IMG/VR virus record: IMGVR_UViG_3300017744_000080
Coordinates: 1-31,708 of that record
Origin: a virus
DNA: 31,708 nucleotides
Strand: one strand, 5' to 3'
Both the position numbers and the translations under genes were made by a program. The notes below the pieces were generated by a model, which was not told the origin of the DNA, searched no databases, and worked only from the letters and a program-made list of their open reading frames with translations. This document shows, piece by piece, positions 23,366 to 31,505 of the stretch (positions are counted from its first letter, which is position 1; every line of letters starts with the position of its first letter).

Positions 23366-26300
23366 TATGCGCTCCCATAAGGGCTAAGAATTCCACCCGA
23401 TCTTTTTTGTTTATGTAATTCCTCTTGCACGGCTGCTGCTATACCTTTACTCATAGCTTCAAAATCAGGTGCGCCTTCAGACTCTGTTTTAGCTGTTCCA
23501 TCATTAGCAATATTTACTGTAACATTACTTTGGATATCTCCTCTGGAACCTCCATTATTCATTTCAACGGGAATAGACTTACCATTAGGTAGTGGAACTA
23601 CTGCTTCAGTTCCGTGCAGTTCTGCAGGATATCCTGAAGAAGGTCCTTTTGCAACACCACCTGTAGAAAATTTTAGTGCGCTACCAATGTTATTAATTCC
23701 TCCAGTTGATTGTGCTGCTAACTGTGAGGGTGCCGATGAGATAGCAGACACTGGCATAGTCGGCATACCCGCAGGTACAGCAGGCACACCAAACATGCTC
23801 ATCAACATTCTAGCTACCATTAGCTGTGCTATCATAGCTGCTATTTGTTTTAGTACAGCAATTGCCATCATTTTAAAAGCATCTTTTGCTTTCATACTGC
23901 CGTCTACAATACTTGTTATTGCATTTGTGAGTCCGTCTTGCAAACTGTCTTTAATACCTTGACTTAACTGTCCAACATCTGATAAATTCTTTTTGGCTTC
24001 TGCTAATTTTGCAATACTTTCATCTAAAGCTGAAATTTTCCCTGCCGCTTCTTTGTTTATCATTTCTGCAGTATCGGTTTTTAGAGTATCTAATCCGCTT
24101 CTCTCGCCTCCGAAGCTATCAGCCATAACATCATATTTTATAGCATTAGCACTCGACATGTTAGCTTCGCCTTGTAGACGAGCTTTCTCTGTCGGATTAG
24201 TTGCTGCATCAGCCGCACTTTGAAGTTTTATAGAAGTCTGTCTTTCTTCTTCTGCTAATTTTTCTAGTTCTTTTTCTAGTAAAAGAAATTTCATGTCAAG
24301 CAGTTTAAACTCAATCTCGTTCTGAGCAAGTTTAATCTTTTCTTCTTCTTTTATGGCTATAACATCATCAGGTCTTGCCTTTTGAGCTGCTTGTAGCTCT
24401 AACTCTGCTCTGCGCTGGTCTTCTTTTAAATAAGCAAAAGGATTTGCAGATTGTTCTTTTCTTATAGTTTGATCAATACTTCTACTACTTGATGCTTTAT
24501 TTAAACTGTTTTGTCTTTGCAGTAGTCCTAAGCGTTTTTCTTGTATACTTAAAAGCTCTTTCTCATGCCCAAGCATCTTTTCAGTTATTCGTGCATTAGC
24601 CATTTCAACAGTAGTTTGATATAAATCTTGTGCAAGTTTTACCCTGTCTTCGTCTACTCCGATTAAAGCTTCGGCCGAGGTTTTTTGTTCATTTAATAAA
24701 TCTACTCTTCTTTGCTCCACTTCATTGTATGCAACATTACCTTCGCTATCTTTTTTGGCTGTTTTTGCTAACTTATCTAATTCTGCATTAATGTTTTTTA
24801 ATTTTTCTCGATTATTAATCTCTGCGATTTGAGCTTTAATAAGTCCTTGAGAGTATTGGTTACTAATGCTATTTAATCTTGTAATTTGTTGTTGAGTTTT
24901 CTGAGCGTCTATAAGTCTATCATGAGCAATTTCATTTACGGCACTTGCTACAACTGCTTCTTCTTTCAGTAATCCTAATTTTTTTAGTTGTTCTTTTTGG
25001 AAAATGCTTAAAGAATCTACTTCTACTTTAGCCTTTCCTTTAAAGACGTCCCCATTTTCTTTAAGTGTAAGTCCTTCATCTTTTAAGATTTTATTTAAGT
25101 TGTCTTGTTCTTTTGCAATATTTTGAAGAGCAGTATCCGCAGAGGTTAAGGGGGCTAATCCGTTTCGTAAAGATCCCATCGAGTCACTAGTAGCTTTTGC
25201 ATTTGTTGCTACCGCTGCATAAGCTAAACCGGCTTCAGAAGCGGCTGCTGCCGTTTTCTTAAACTCTGAGGTGCTAATCTCGCCCATCGTATTTAAACTC
25301 TTAAGATGATCTTGGAATGACTTAGGTAAAAATCCATATCTTTCCTCAAATCCTTCTATTTCTTTAATTCTATCATCTACGAACTTTTTAGAGGCCTGCT
25401 CTGATTCGCTGAGTATATTTTCATCATCTCTAAAAATGTTGAAGAAGCCTCCAGCATTTCTAACTGTTTTCTTTCCAAAAATAGCATCTAATTCGTCTTG
25501 AGTTTGAACTATATCAGCGTTGACCTTACCAAGCTCTGAAGGTGCTATATTCCCTTGAGACTCTAAGTCTGCATAATGTTTCTCTAAACGCTCTTTCTCT
25601 TTTTGTAAAGCTGTTACTTGTAGTCTTTCGTACTTTTCAGTATAGCTTCTTAAATCTTTAATTAAAACGTCTTGCTGATCTGTACTAAGAGATTGGTTTG
25701 TTTGACCGATTGCAGAAGCAAACTGGGTTTGTCCACCTCCCTGCTTAGTCACTGCCATTTGTACTTCTAATAAACTTCTATACTCTTCATTTAATGAAAC
25801 TATTTTATCACGAGTTCTATCTAGCATTATCTCGTGGGCACTAATTTCTTTTCCTGTATCAAAAAAGTTTCTAATTGTTTGGAATACAGTTACAGCAATA
25901 CCTGCCCAACCTAGCCAACTTAGTAGTTTCATAGCACCAGCAGCTACGGCGGCACCGGCAGACATTACCCCTGTTTTCAAGGCCTCATACCCTAGTCTCA
26001 TTCTATTAGTATTTTTATTACTAGCATTAGCCATTTTTTCTTCTTCGATTTCTATCTGCTTAAATCCTTGTGCCATATCAAGAACAATACCCGCCTTTAA
26101 GCCTTTAAAAATACCTCTTGTAACTGTTTCATGTCTTTCGTACTTAGCTTCAACAGCTTTTAGACCTTGACCAATTCTAGTTCTCTCTCTTTTATCTAAA
26201 CCTGAAAAACCCTTCTTATCCAAAGCTTGTAGAGTAGGTCCTTTATTTGCTAGATTAGGGTCTGATAATGCTTTCTGTGCCATTGAATCCATGGCTTTTT

Positions 26301-27327
26301 TCTGCTCAAAAATTGCCGCTTTAGATCTTTCAGCAGAAGTTGCCATTTCATTATATAATTTTTTCTGTTCTGTATAAGACTCCCTTGCAGAGTCTCTTAT
26401 TCCTTTTAAATCTACGCCCATTGCCTTTAAAGGGCCTGTAAGTAGTAATCCAAAAGATGCAAAAGCAAGAACAGGAATTTGTTCCAACGCTTTAGCAACG
26501 GCAGAAGCTAAAGGTAGTATACCTGTTTGAATAGACATTACAACATCATCCATTGCTTTACCTAGACGATTAAACTGGTTTACTGCACCTCCACCTGTTA
26601 CTTTCAATATTGCTGCATACTTGCTCTCTGCTTGATTTAACACTTCATTAGTAACAGCTTGACTTTTCTGATATACAGTTAAAGCATCTTTATTTAACCC
26701 TAAAGCATTTGCGTAGTTTTTCGATGCTGTTTCAAGTCGAAGAATAATACCTAATTCATCAAGAAGTTCGGGTTCTGCTTTTGTAACACCTCGTACTAAA
26801 CGGTTAAAGGAGTCTGTTACGTCTCTACCAAGTACAGCGGAGACATCTTTTGCGGCGGCGCCTAATTTGTTTAATTGCTCGGGACTTAACCCTGCTGCAA
26901 CACCAATAGCTGCTGCTTGGGAAGCATCTCGGAAAGTGATCTGTGCACCCGTAGCTTCAACTATAGAATCTGATAAGCTTTTCATTGCAACACCTGTTGC
27001 GGATGCGTAGGCCTGTTGACCTTTTTGAAGAACAGATAGATCACCTGCTCTTTTAAAGAATTGAAATGCAGCGCTTACTGCGAACATTTGGGCAGCTAAA
27101 CTAGCATAAGCACCAACAAGACCGCCCATACCTTGTTGCATTTTTGAAAAGTTTTTACTAGTATTAGAGGATTGAGCACCTACCCCTTTCATATTTCGGT
27201 CAGCGGTACGTGAGCTAGTAGATAAATTATCTAGCTTGTCAGAGGTTTTTTTCGCATCAAGACCTACCTTTTTAGTAGACCCTTTATCATCGACTTTTAC
27301 ATCAATGTGAATTTTATTCTTTGCCAT
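23365..27327 (-). CDS. H: Tail tape measure protein
   Basis: A 1320-residue, helix-rich protein placed after the chaperone genes as in lambda, where H sets tail length and is ejected into the cell. An Ala-rich N-terminal tape-measure core lies at about residues 60-300 (SLSDSIVEATGAQITFRDASQ, GLSPEQLNKLGAAAKDV, VTKAEPELLDELGI). Hydrophobic stretches lie near 285-295, 452-482 (GAAVAAGAMKLLSWLGWAGI) and 1149-1179. Coiled-coil-like Lys/Glu/Gln-rich segments fill about 520-1120. A Gly/Asn-rich region precedes the end, including the HGTEAVVPLPNG motif common in tape measures. It is longer than lambda H (853). The usual relation of about 0.15 nm per residue would predict a tail near 200 nm; this is inference. 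The start overlaps the upstream stop as TAATG. Confidence 0.95.
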   Translation of the reverse strand: MAKNKIHIDVKVDDKGSTKKVGLDAKKTSDKLDNLSTSSRTADRNMKGVGAQSSNTSKNFSKMQQGMGGLVGAYASLAAQMFAVSAAFQFFKRAGDLSVLQKGQQAYASATGVAMKSLSDSIVEATGAQITFRDASQAAAIGVAAGLSPEQLNKLGAAAKDVSAVLGRDVTDSFNRLVRGVTKAEPELLDELGIILRLETASKNYANALGLNKDALTVYQKSQAVTNEVLNQAESKYAAILKVTGGGAVNQFNRLGKAMDDVVMSIQTGILPLASAVAKALEQIPVLAFASFGLLLTGPLKAMGVDLKGIRDSARESYTEQKKLYNEMATSAERSKAAIFEQKKAMDSMAQKALSDPNLANKGPTLQALDKKGFSGLDKRERTRIGQGLKAVEAKYERHETVTRGIFKGLKAGIVLDMAQGFKQIEIEEEKMANASNKNTNRMRLGYEALKTGVMSAGAAVAAGAMKLLSWLGWAGIAVTVFQTIRNFFDTGKEISAHEIMLDRTRDKIVSLNEEYRSLLEVQMAVTKQGGGQTQFASAIGQTNQSLSTDQQDVLIKDLRSYTEKYERLQVTALQKEKERLEKHYADLESQGNIAPSELGKVNADIVQTQDELDAIFGKKTVRNAGGFFNIFRDDENILSESEQASKKFVDDRIKEIEGFEERYGFLPKSFQDHLKSLNTMGEISTSEFKKTAAAASEAGLAYAAVATNAKATSDSMGSLRNGLAPLTSADTALQNIAKEQDNLNKILKDEGLTLKENGDVFKGKAKVEVDSLSIFQKEQLKKLGLLKEEAVVASAVNEIAHDRLIDAQKTQQQITRLNSISNQYSQGLIKAQIAEINNREKLKNINAELDKLAKTAKKDSEGNVAYNEVEQRRVDLLNEQKTSAEALIGVDEDRVKLAQDLYQTTVEMANARITEKMLGHEKELLSIQEKRLGLLQRQNSLNKASSSRSIDQTIRKEQSANPFAYLKEDQRRAELELQAAQKARPDDVIAIKEEEKIKLAQNEIEFKLLDMKFLLLEKELEKLAEEERQTSIKLQSAADAATNPTEKARLQGEANMSSANAIKYDVMADSFGGERSGLDTLKTDTAEMINKEAAGKISALDESIAKLAEAKKNLSDVGQLSQGIKDSLQDGLTNAITSIVDGSMKAKDAFKMMAIAVLKQIAAMIAQLMVARMLMSMFGVPAVPAGMPTMPVSAISSAPSQLAAQSTGGINNIGSALKFSTGGVAKGPSSGYPAELHGTEAVVPLPNGKSIPVEMNNGGSRGDIQSNVTVNIANDGTAKTESEGAPDFEAMSKGIAAAVQEELHKQKRSGGILSPYGSA

Positions 27328-28162
27328 TAGCCCTTAACATTATGGGTGTACTTTCCAGTACTACCGCTTGCAGACTTTCTCTCTGCTGCTTTTCTTTTCT
27401 TCTCTGCTTGCTCTGCTCTATATGCTATAATCATGCCTTCGTACATTTTCATAATATATAATATTGTCTTAGGTTCGTCTACAGTATATAAATTAAACAA
27501 ATATTCGACATTACCCCATCTCTTTCCTAAATAGGACCCTGATGATCCATCCCATACATCTTCAAGAAAATCAAATATAAAAAATGCCACTTGAACCTCA
27601 GATGGAAAATCTGAGACCTCTAGCGGCATTTTTTCGGGGTCAGGCTCTTCTCCTAGTTGTTCACAGATTTTTAAATAAGTATCTAAATCTGTTTGATTAG
27701 ACTGCTTTACATATTTTTCAAGGAGGGAATGAATTTCCCCTACTTGTTCCCAGTAAAATTTTCTAATTCACTTACTGTCTCTGTTACCCACTGATCAAAA
27801 TCAGTTGAGTTTCTCATTAACAACTCGGAATTTTCTTGGGTGTATAGCAAGCAATCTTCTGGGTCAAGAGACGATATATCTACCAATAGAAGCTCTTCCA
27901 GGTATTGATATTTTAGACCTGACCAACCTTTAATTACTGCTCTACAGTATTCTACTAAAAATTTATCGTCATCTAGTATTTCTTCAGACTGACGACTTTT
28001 CTTATTATATTTTGTAGTAATGCATTTTTTACGAAGTTTTACTAGTTCTTCTCTAGCTAAATAACAAAGACTTATTTTCATACCAGAGTAGCCAGGAAAG
28101 TCTATATTTACTGTTTTACTTGGAGTCATTAGACTTGCCAAAGAAACGGGGGTATCGCTCAT
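27327..28162 (-). CDS. GT: Tail assembly chaperone G-T fusion made by -1 frameshift
   Basis: The downstream T-like ORF has its only ATG at 27629, without a ribosome-binding site, but its frame stays open upstream past the G stop at 27740-27742. The T frame is the -1 frame relative to G. A slip on A AAT TTT (27761-27755) joins ...SELENF to YWEQVGEIHSLLEKYVKQ and runs to the stop at 27327, giving a 278-residue product made of 136 G residues and 142 T residues. Lambda makes G and G-T of about 140 and 280 residues in the same way, and the ratio of the two matters for tail assembly. G and G-T coat the tape measure; the T part recruits tail tube protein. The stop overlaps the tape measure start as TAATG. 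Confidence 0.87.
27740..28162 (-). CDS. G: Tail assembly chaperone G
   Basis: A 140-residue protein, the size of lambda G, located between the tail tube gene and the tape measure. It begins SDTPVSLASLMTPSKTV with a β-rich start, followed by a helical region (LAREELVKLRKKCITTKYN ... FLVEYCRAVIKGWSGLKYQYLEELL) typical of tail chaperones. The start at 28162 is chosen because AAGGA lies 8-9 nt before this ATG. An in-frame TTG at 28267 would place translation through a promoter and a terminator. The stop is a TAG at 27742-27740, and the slippery site lies four codons earlier. In lambda this protein is abundant during assembly and absent from the virion. Confidence 0.88.
   Translation of the reverse strand: MSDTPVSLASLMTPSKTVNIDFPGYSGMKISLCYLAREELVKLRKKCITTKYNKKSRQSEEILDDDKFLVEYCRAVIKGWSGLKYQYLEELLLVDISSLDPEDCLLYTQENSELLMRNSTDFDQWVTETVSELENFTGNK
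27755..27761 (-). other. -1 ribosomal frameshift (slippery) site
   Basis: The mRNA reads GAA AAT TTT in the G frame, which contains the heptamer A AAU UUU of the X XXY YYZ type; both tRNAs can re-pair one base upstream. A modest hairpin (GGGGAA/TTCCCT, 27740-27724) follows about 15 nt downstream, so it is a weak candidate stimulator. The -1 frame is open to 27327. Confidence 0.85.
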
Positions 28163-28193
28163 GTTTATTATCCTTAAGTTAATTTGTGTAATG

Positions 28194-28219
28194 AAAAAAG
28201 GGGTGAAAACCACCCCTTT
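28194..28219 (-). terminator. Intrinsic terminator before the chaperone gene
   Basis: On the minus strand a 9-bp stem AAAGGGGTG / CACCCCTTT with loop GTTTT is followed by a run of six T. It lies between the tail tube gene and G, just downstream of a promoter at 28239-28267. Confidence 0.9.
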
Positions 28220-28238
28220 ATTCGATTTTCTATTACAT

Positions 28239-28267
28239 AGTATAGTCGAAATGACCATCAATGTCAA
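28239..28267 (-). promoter_or_regulatory. Sigma-70 promoter upstream of the chaperone and tape measure genes
   Basis: On the minus strand TTGACA (28267-28262), a 17-bp spacer and TATACT (28244-28239) form a strong sigma-70 promoter with one mismatch in the -10 box. It starts 24 nt after the tail tube stop. The expected start point near 28232 lies upstream of the terminator at 28194-28219, so only transcripts passing that terminator reach G. Confidence 0.82.
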
Positions 28268-28291
28268 GAATTATTTTTTACTAGGTAACTA

Positions 28292-29722
28292 TTATAGTGC
28301 TTTACCTTTATACTGTAAGCTACACTCGTTCTTACCATCAATAGTACTAGGTAATGCATGGAAATTTACATCTAAAGAGATAATATCTTCAATAGAGTGT
28401 GTAGGAATTTCCAAATGAGTAGTAGGCATAGTTACTTTTAGTAAAGGTGCGTTTGAACCACCAATACTAAATACCGCATTATGGCTGTTAATAATACTGT
28501 CAGTAGCTTCGGCAATAGTTTCAAACAACTCTGCACTTCCATCATCTTTACCATTTAAGTAACAAGTAAAGTTACCTCCAATATTTCTAGTACCTGTAAC
28601 GTGTCCTACAGGCTGATTTACTACGCCCATTGTTTCCGGAGTAATGAAAGTAATATTATTAGAAATTGTAATATTACCGCCGGTTAGAACTAGTCCGTAG
28701 TTTGTGCTACCATTACTTAATGCTAAAGAGGTTAGACGGTTACGAATAAAGTTACTTGTAGCAGTTGTACCCTCTGTATTGGTAGCAGTAATAGTACTAT
28801 TTTCATTTTCTGAAATTAGCTCACCAAAGCCCGACCAGTTAATAGTTGCAAGACCTTCAATATCAAAGTCAATTGCTGCTTCATTTACAACACAGCCTGT
28901 GATTTTATATACTTGCTTAGTAGCTTCTGCATTAGCAGATCCAATTACAAAGTAAAGGTTAAAAGTACCTAAAGCCGCTTTGTTGGAGTCTTGGAAATCA
29001 AATTCTAACTCTGAAGCATCTCTAGTATTGAAACCAGTAAACTTACTAACGCTTGATGCTGTAATACCGTTTACTTGTACTTCAAGATCAGAATCAATAT
29101 CGCTAAGGCTTTCACCTAAAGCGTCTGCTAGATCTTCTGCTGAGATAAATAATTTATCATCATCAGTATAACCACTACCTTTATTACTTGCATTAAGAGC
29201 TACACTAATTACACCTGAGTCGTTTACAGTTACATCTAACTGAGCATTTCTACCATCGCCATCTGTAGATGTAGAAATTCCGCTTACTGTTTGTTCTGTA
29301 AGATCAGTATCAGTAGTTGGAACAGAGGGGTTATCAATAGCTGTCACAGCACCTGTAGAAGCATTAGCGGCTACATAATCACCGTCACCAATCATTGCGC
29401 CCCATAAAGCTTCTTCAACAGCATAAACAGAACCATTAGTATTACTATCAGCACCGCCTGAAAGGAAAGGACGAATATATGTTTGGAAACTCCACTCTGC
29501 AGGAGCATAAGAATCATTAAACATTCTTCTACCACGACGAGTTTCGCCCCCAGTAGTAGACATTTCGTTCAATGTAACTTCCGAAGTATTTGTTGCTTGA
29601 GAGAATTGATATCCTTCTAAAACCGGCACTTCATAGATTCTGCCTTGAGCAGACCCATTAGAAGGATCGATAGGCTCTAGAAAAACCTTCGTATCTCTAC
29701 TAAAATATAGTTTATCTGTCAT
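28292..29722 (-). CDS. V: Major tail tube protein, lambda V-like position
   Basis: A 476-residue protein, about twice lambda V (246). It sits between the tail terminator and the chaperones, the usual place of the tube protein. The N-terminal part (KLYFSRDTKVFLEPID, then EVTLNEMSTTGGETRRGRRMFN and PAEWSFQTYIRPFL) and the later strand sets fit a tail tube fold. A Ser/Thr/Asp-rich insertion at about residues 140-222 contains VNDSGVISVALNASNKGSGYT, a G-S-G-Y-T motif found in surface β-domains of other phage structural proteins; it may decorate the tail surface. The C-terminal third (NFTCYLNGKDDGSAELFETI, then VTMPTTHLEIPTHSIEDII) returns to the core pattern. AGGAG lies 7 nt before the ATG. The family is judged from sequence pattern and order, not a search. 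Confidence 0.86.
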   Translation of the reverse strand: MTDKLYFSRDTKVFLEPIDPSNGSAQGRIYEVPVLEGYQFSQATNTSEVTLNEMSTTGGETRRGRRMFNDSYAPAEWSFQTYIRPFLSGGADSNTNGSVYAVEEALWGAMIGDGDYVAANASTGAVTAIDNPSVPTTDTDLTEQTVSGISTSTDGDGRNAQLDVTVNDSGVISVALNASNKGSGYTDDDKLFISAEDLADALGESLSDIDSDLEVQVNGITASSVSKFTGFNTRDASELEFDFQDSNKAALGTFNLYFVIGSANAEATKQVYKITGCVVNEAAIDFDIEGLATINWSGFGELISENENSTITATNTEGTTATSNFIRNRLTSLALSNGSTNYGLVLTGGNITISNNITFITPETMGVVNQPVGHVTGTRNIGGNFTCYLNGKDDGSAELFETIAEATDSIINSHNAVFSIGGSNAPLLKVTMPTTHLEIPTHSIEDIISLDVNFHALPSTIDGKNECSLQYKGKAL

Positions 29723-29784
29723 AGTTTATCTCCTATGTATCTTGAAAAGGCTAGGACGTGAACGTTTGCTCGTGCCTGCATTTT

Positions 29785-30237
29785 CTAGTATCGAACCTCC
29801 ATCAGTATTTCACCGACTCCTAAAGGCTCTAGTACACCTTCATCAGTATCTATACTGATGACTGTGATTTGTTGAGTATATTGGTTCGTGCCTGTACGAT
29901 CCTTATACGTTAATTTTGAATTATCCTCTAATACTGTTTCTACATCCTCTAAGAGTTCGTCTAAAGCAGTTACAGAATCTTCGTCTTGCACATAGCATCT
30001 TGCTGTTACAGTAAGAAATCTATGTTTTTGCCCTCCTCCCTGGTATTCTCGTGTTTCAGAGCCCGCATTTAAATGTATTGCGGGAAACTCTTCAACTTCA
30101 TCCCAGAATTTTAGCCTTGGAGATACATTCTCATTTAGATCAGAAAGAAAAGCTCCACTACCATTTATATCTTTTAACTTTTCTGCGAGTGCGGAAACAA
30201 TTCCAGAACGTCTTGTAGTATATTGTCTCGTACTCAT
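29785..30237 (-). CDS. U: Tail terminator protein, lambda U-like
   Basis: A 150-residue protein with a helix at the start (SGIVSALAEKLKDING) and a β-α-β arrangement after it (WDEVEEFPAIHLNAG, KHRFLTVTARCYVQ, ALDELLEDVETVL, ending in GVGEILMEVRY). This matches the tail terminator / minor tail U group that caps the tube and joins it to the head. The conserved pattern is a P-A-φ-x-φ strand followed by a long φ-x-φ-x strand and a D-x-φ-x-x-φ-L helix. The ATG at 30237 overlaps the upstream stop as TGATG and is preceded by AGGAGAG; an in-frame GTG three bases earlier (30240) is less likely. Position between the Z-like and V-like genes agrees with lambda. Confidence 0.83.
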   Translation of the reverse strand: MSTRQYTTRRSGIVSALAEKLKDINGSGAFLSDLNENVSPRLKFWDEVEEFPAIHLNAGSETREYQGGGQKHRFLTVTARCYVQDEDSVTALDELLEDVETVLEDNSKLTYKDRTGTNQYTQQITVISIDTDEGVLEPLGVGEILMEVRY

Positions 30238-31505
30238 CACTCTCTCCTAGTATAAAATCTGCCCAAAGCAAACTCTGCAGCAACTTCTCTAATTGATCTG
30301 TCTATTAAAGTTCTTGGGTCTCTTTCGGGGGTAGCCCAATTACCTGAACTTCCCATTTCAAACACCTCATAAGGATTTCTTTGATAAGTATATCCTATAC
30401 TAGGAAACCCTTGAGGAGTTTGCATAATATTTGTTACTTTTACGCTCTCTGCAAACTGTCCTGTTCTATTTTGAAGCCCAGGCTCTCTCATATTTCTTCT
30501 AACTGTATCAGGAAGTTTTTTATTTAAAACACCTATTAACTGTAAAGGACTGCTTGCAACTCCTTTACTATTTCTTCTTCTTTTATTAGGGGTTCGTAAC
30601 TTTTTACTTCTACTTTTACTCTTAGTTTTTTTAGAAACTTTTTTTGCAGTAGCCTTAGTTTTTTTCTTAGTACGCTTTCTTTGCGGGTCTAATACTTGTA
30701 ATACATCTTCTGTTATATCTTCTACTAAGTTAGGGGAACCTTTTAGCCCTGAAATATCTGTATTACCTATAAGGCGTGCAAAGTGTTCTGTCTCATTCCT
30801 AACAACACCTGCAAAAGCTTGTCCTGCTAAAGCAGATAACTTTCCTTTAAATTGATTAAGCTCATCCCATTCTGCCTCAATTACTAGCTTACCTTCTACC
30901 CCTTTGAGAATGTCTACATCTTTCTGCCAGGTAGAAGTTAAATCTGCCCCATTTGCAGCAATATCTCCTAGTTTCTGTATTAGTTGGTCTTTATTTTCTC
31001 CAACCGTTCCCATAATTTTATCTATTTTATCTATCTGAGTAAGCAACTGAAGAAGAGCTAAAGCAGGTTTTCTTCTAGAATCTTTTTTATCTATTTCATT
31101 TAGAAAAAGAGATATCATACCTCGAAGAACACTTACGTTTTGATGCCCAAACTCGTAACCTTCTTTAAGCTCTGGAAAAAGTTTCTTATTTACAGATTTA
31201 ATCTGTCTAAAATTTAAGTTACCTTTTGCCGCTTTTTCTCCAGTACTTGTTTGAAACTGCATACCATCAAAAGAAAACTTTTTTCTCGAAGAGGCTCTTT
31301 CCTCTTCTGGTATGCTTTGAGCATGCTCTTCGTATGCCTTTAAAAACTCATTATATCTTTCTTTGTATTGTTCATCTAAATCAAAATACTGCTTAATTTC
31401 AGGTGTTCTATCTATTAACTTTCTTAAAGTAGTTGCTCTATAGCTTCTGCCCTCTGCCATATTATCTACAAGTTCTTTTATAGATTTTGGTTTTGTAATA
31501 GACAT
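30237..31505 (-). CDS. Z: Minor tail protein, lambda Z / HK97 gp10-like, extended
   Basis: A 422-residue protein (lambda Z is 192). The C-terminal ~105 residues carry the Z/gp10-like pattern: LPDTVRRNMREPGLQNRTGQFAESV, then GFPSIGYTYQRNPYEVFE and RDPRTLIDRSIREVAAEF. Before that is a very basic linker at about 276-315 with some twenty Lys and Arg (RKRTKKKTKATAKK ... RTPNKRRRNSK). The first 270 residues are helical, charged and of no recognised family. Z-type proteins act at the head-tail joint; in lambda, Z helps place the DNA end in the tail. The start overlaps the connector stop as TAATG. The extra N-terminal part is unusual. Confidence 0.8.
   Translation of the reverse strand: MSITKPKSIKELVDNMAEGRSYRATTLRKLIDRTPEIKQYFDLDEQYKERYNEFLKAYEEHAQSIPEEERASSRKKFSFDGMQFQTSTGEKAAKGNLNFRQIKSVNKKLFPELKEGYEFGHQNVSVLRGMISLFLNEIDKKDSRRKPALALLQLLTQIDKIDKIMGTVGENKDQLIQKLGDIAANGADLTSTWQKDVDILKGVEGKLVIEAEWDELNQFKGKLSALAGQAFAGVVRNETEHFARLIGNTDISGLKGSPNLVEDITEDVLQVLDPQRKRTKKKTKATAKKVSKKTKSKSRSKKLRTPNKRRRNSKGVASSPLQLIGVLNKKLPDTVRRNMREPGLQNRTGQFAESVKVTNIMQTPQGFPSIGYTYQRNPYEVFEMGSSGNWATPERDPRTLIDRSIREVAAEFALGRFYTRRE

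Noticed and set aside
27630-27739. Non-coding gap between G and the T-like ORF
   Set aside because: The -1 frame is open through the whole stretch and the slippery site explains it as coding sequence of the G-T fusion.
28163-28267. Longer N-terminus of G starting at a TTG at 28267
   Set aside because: It would begin in the -35 box of a promoter and run through a perfect terminator hairpin. The ATG at 28162 has a ribosome-binding site and gives the lambda G length.
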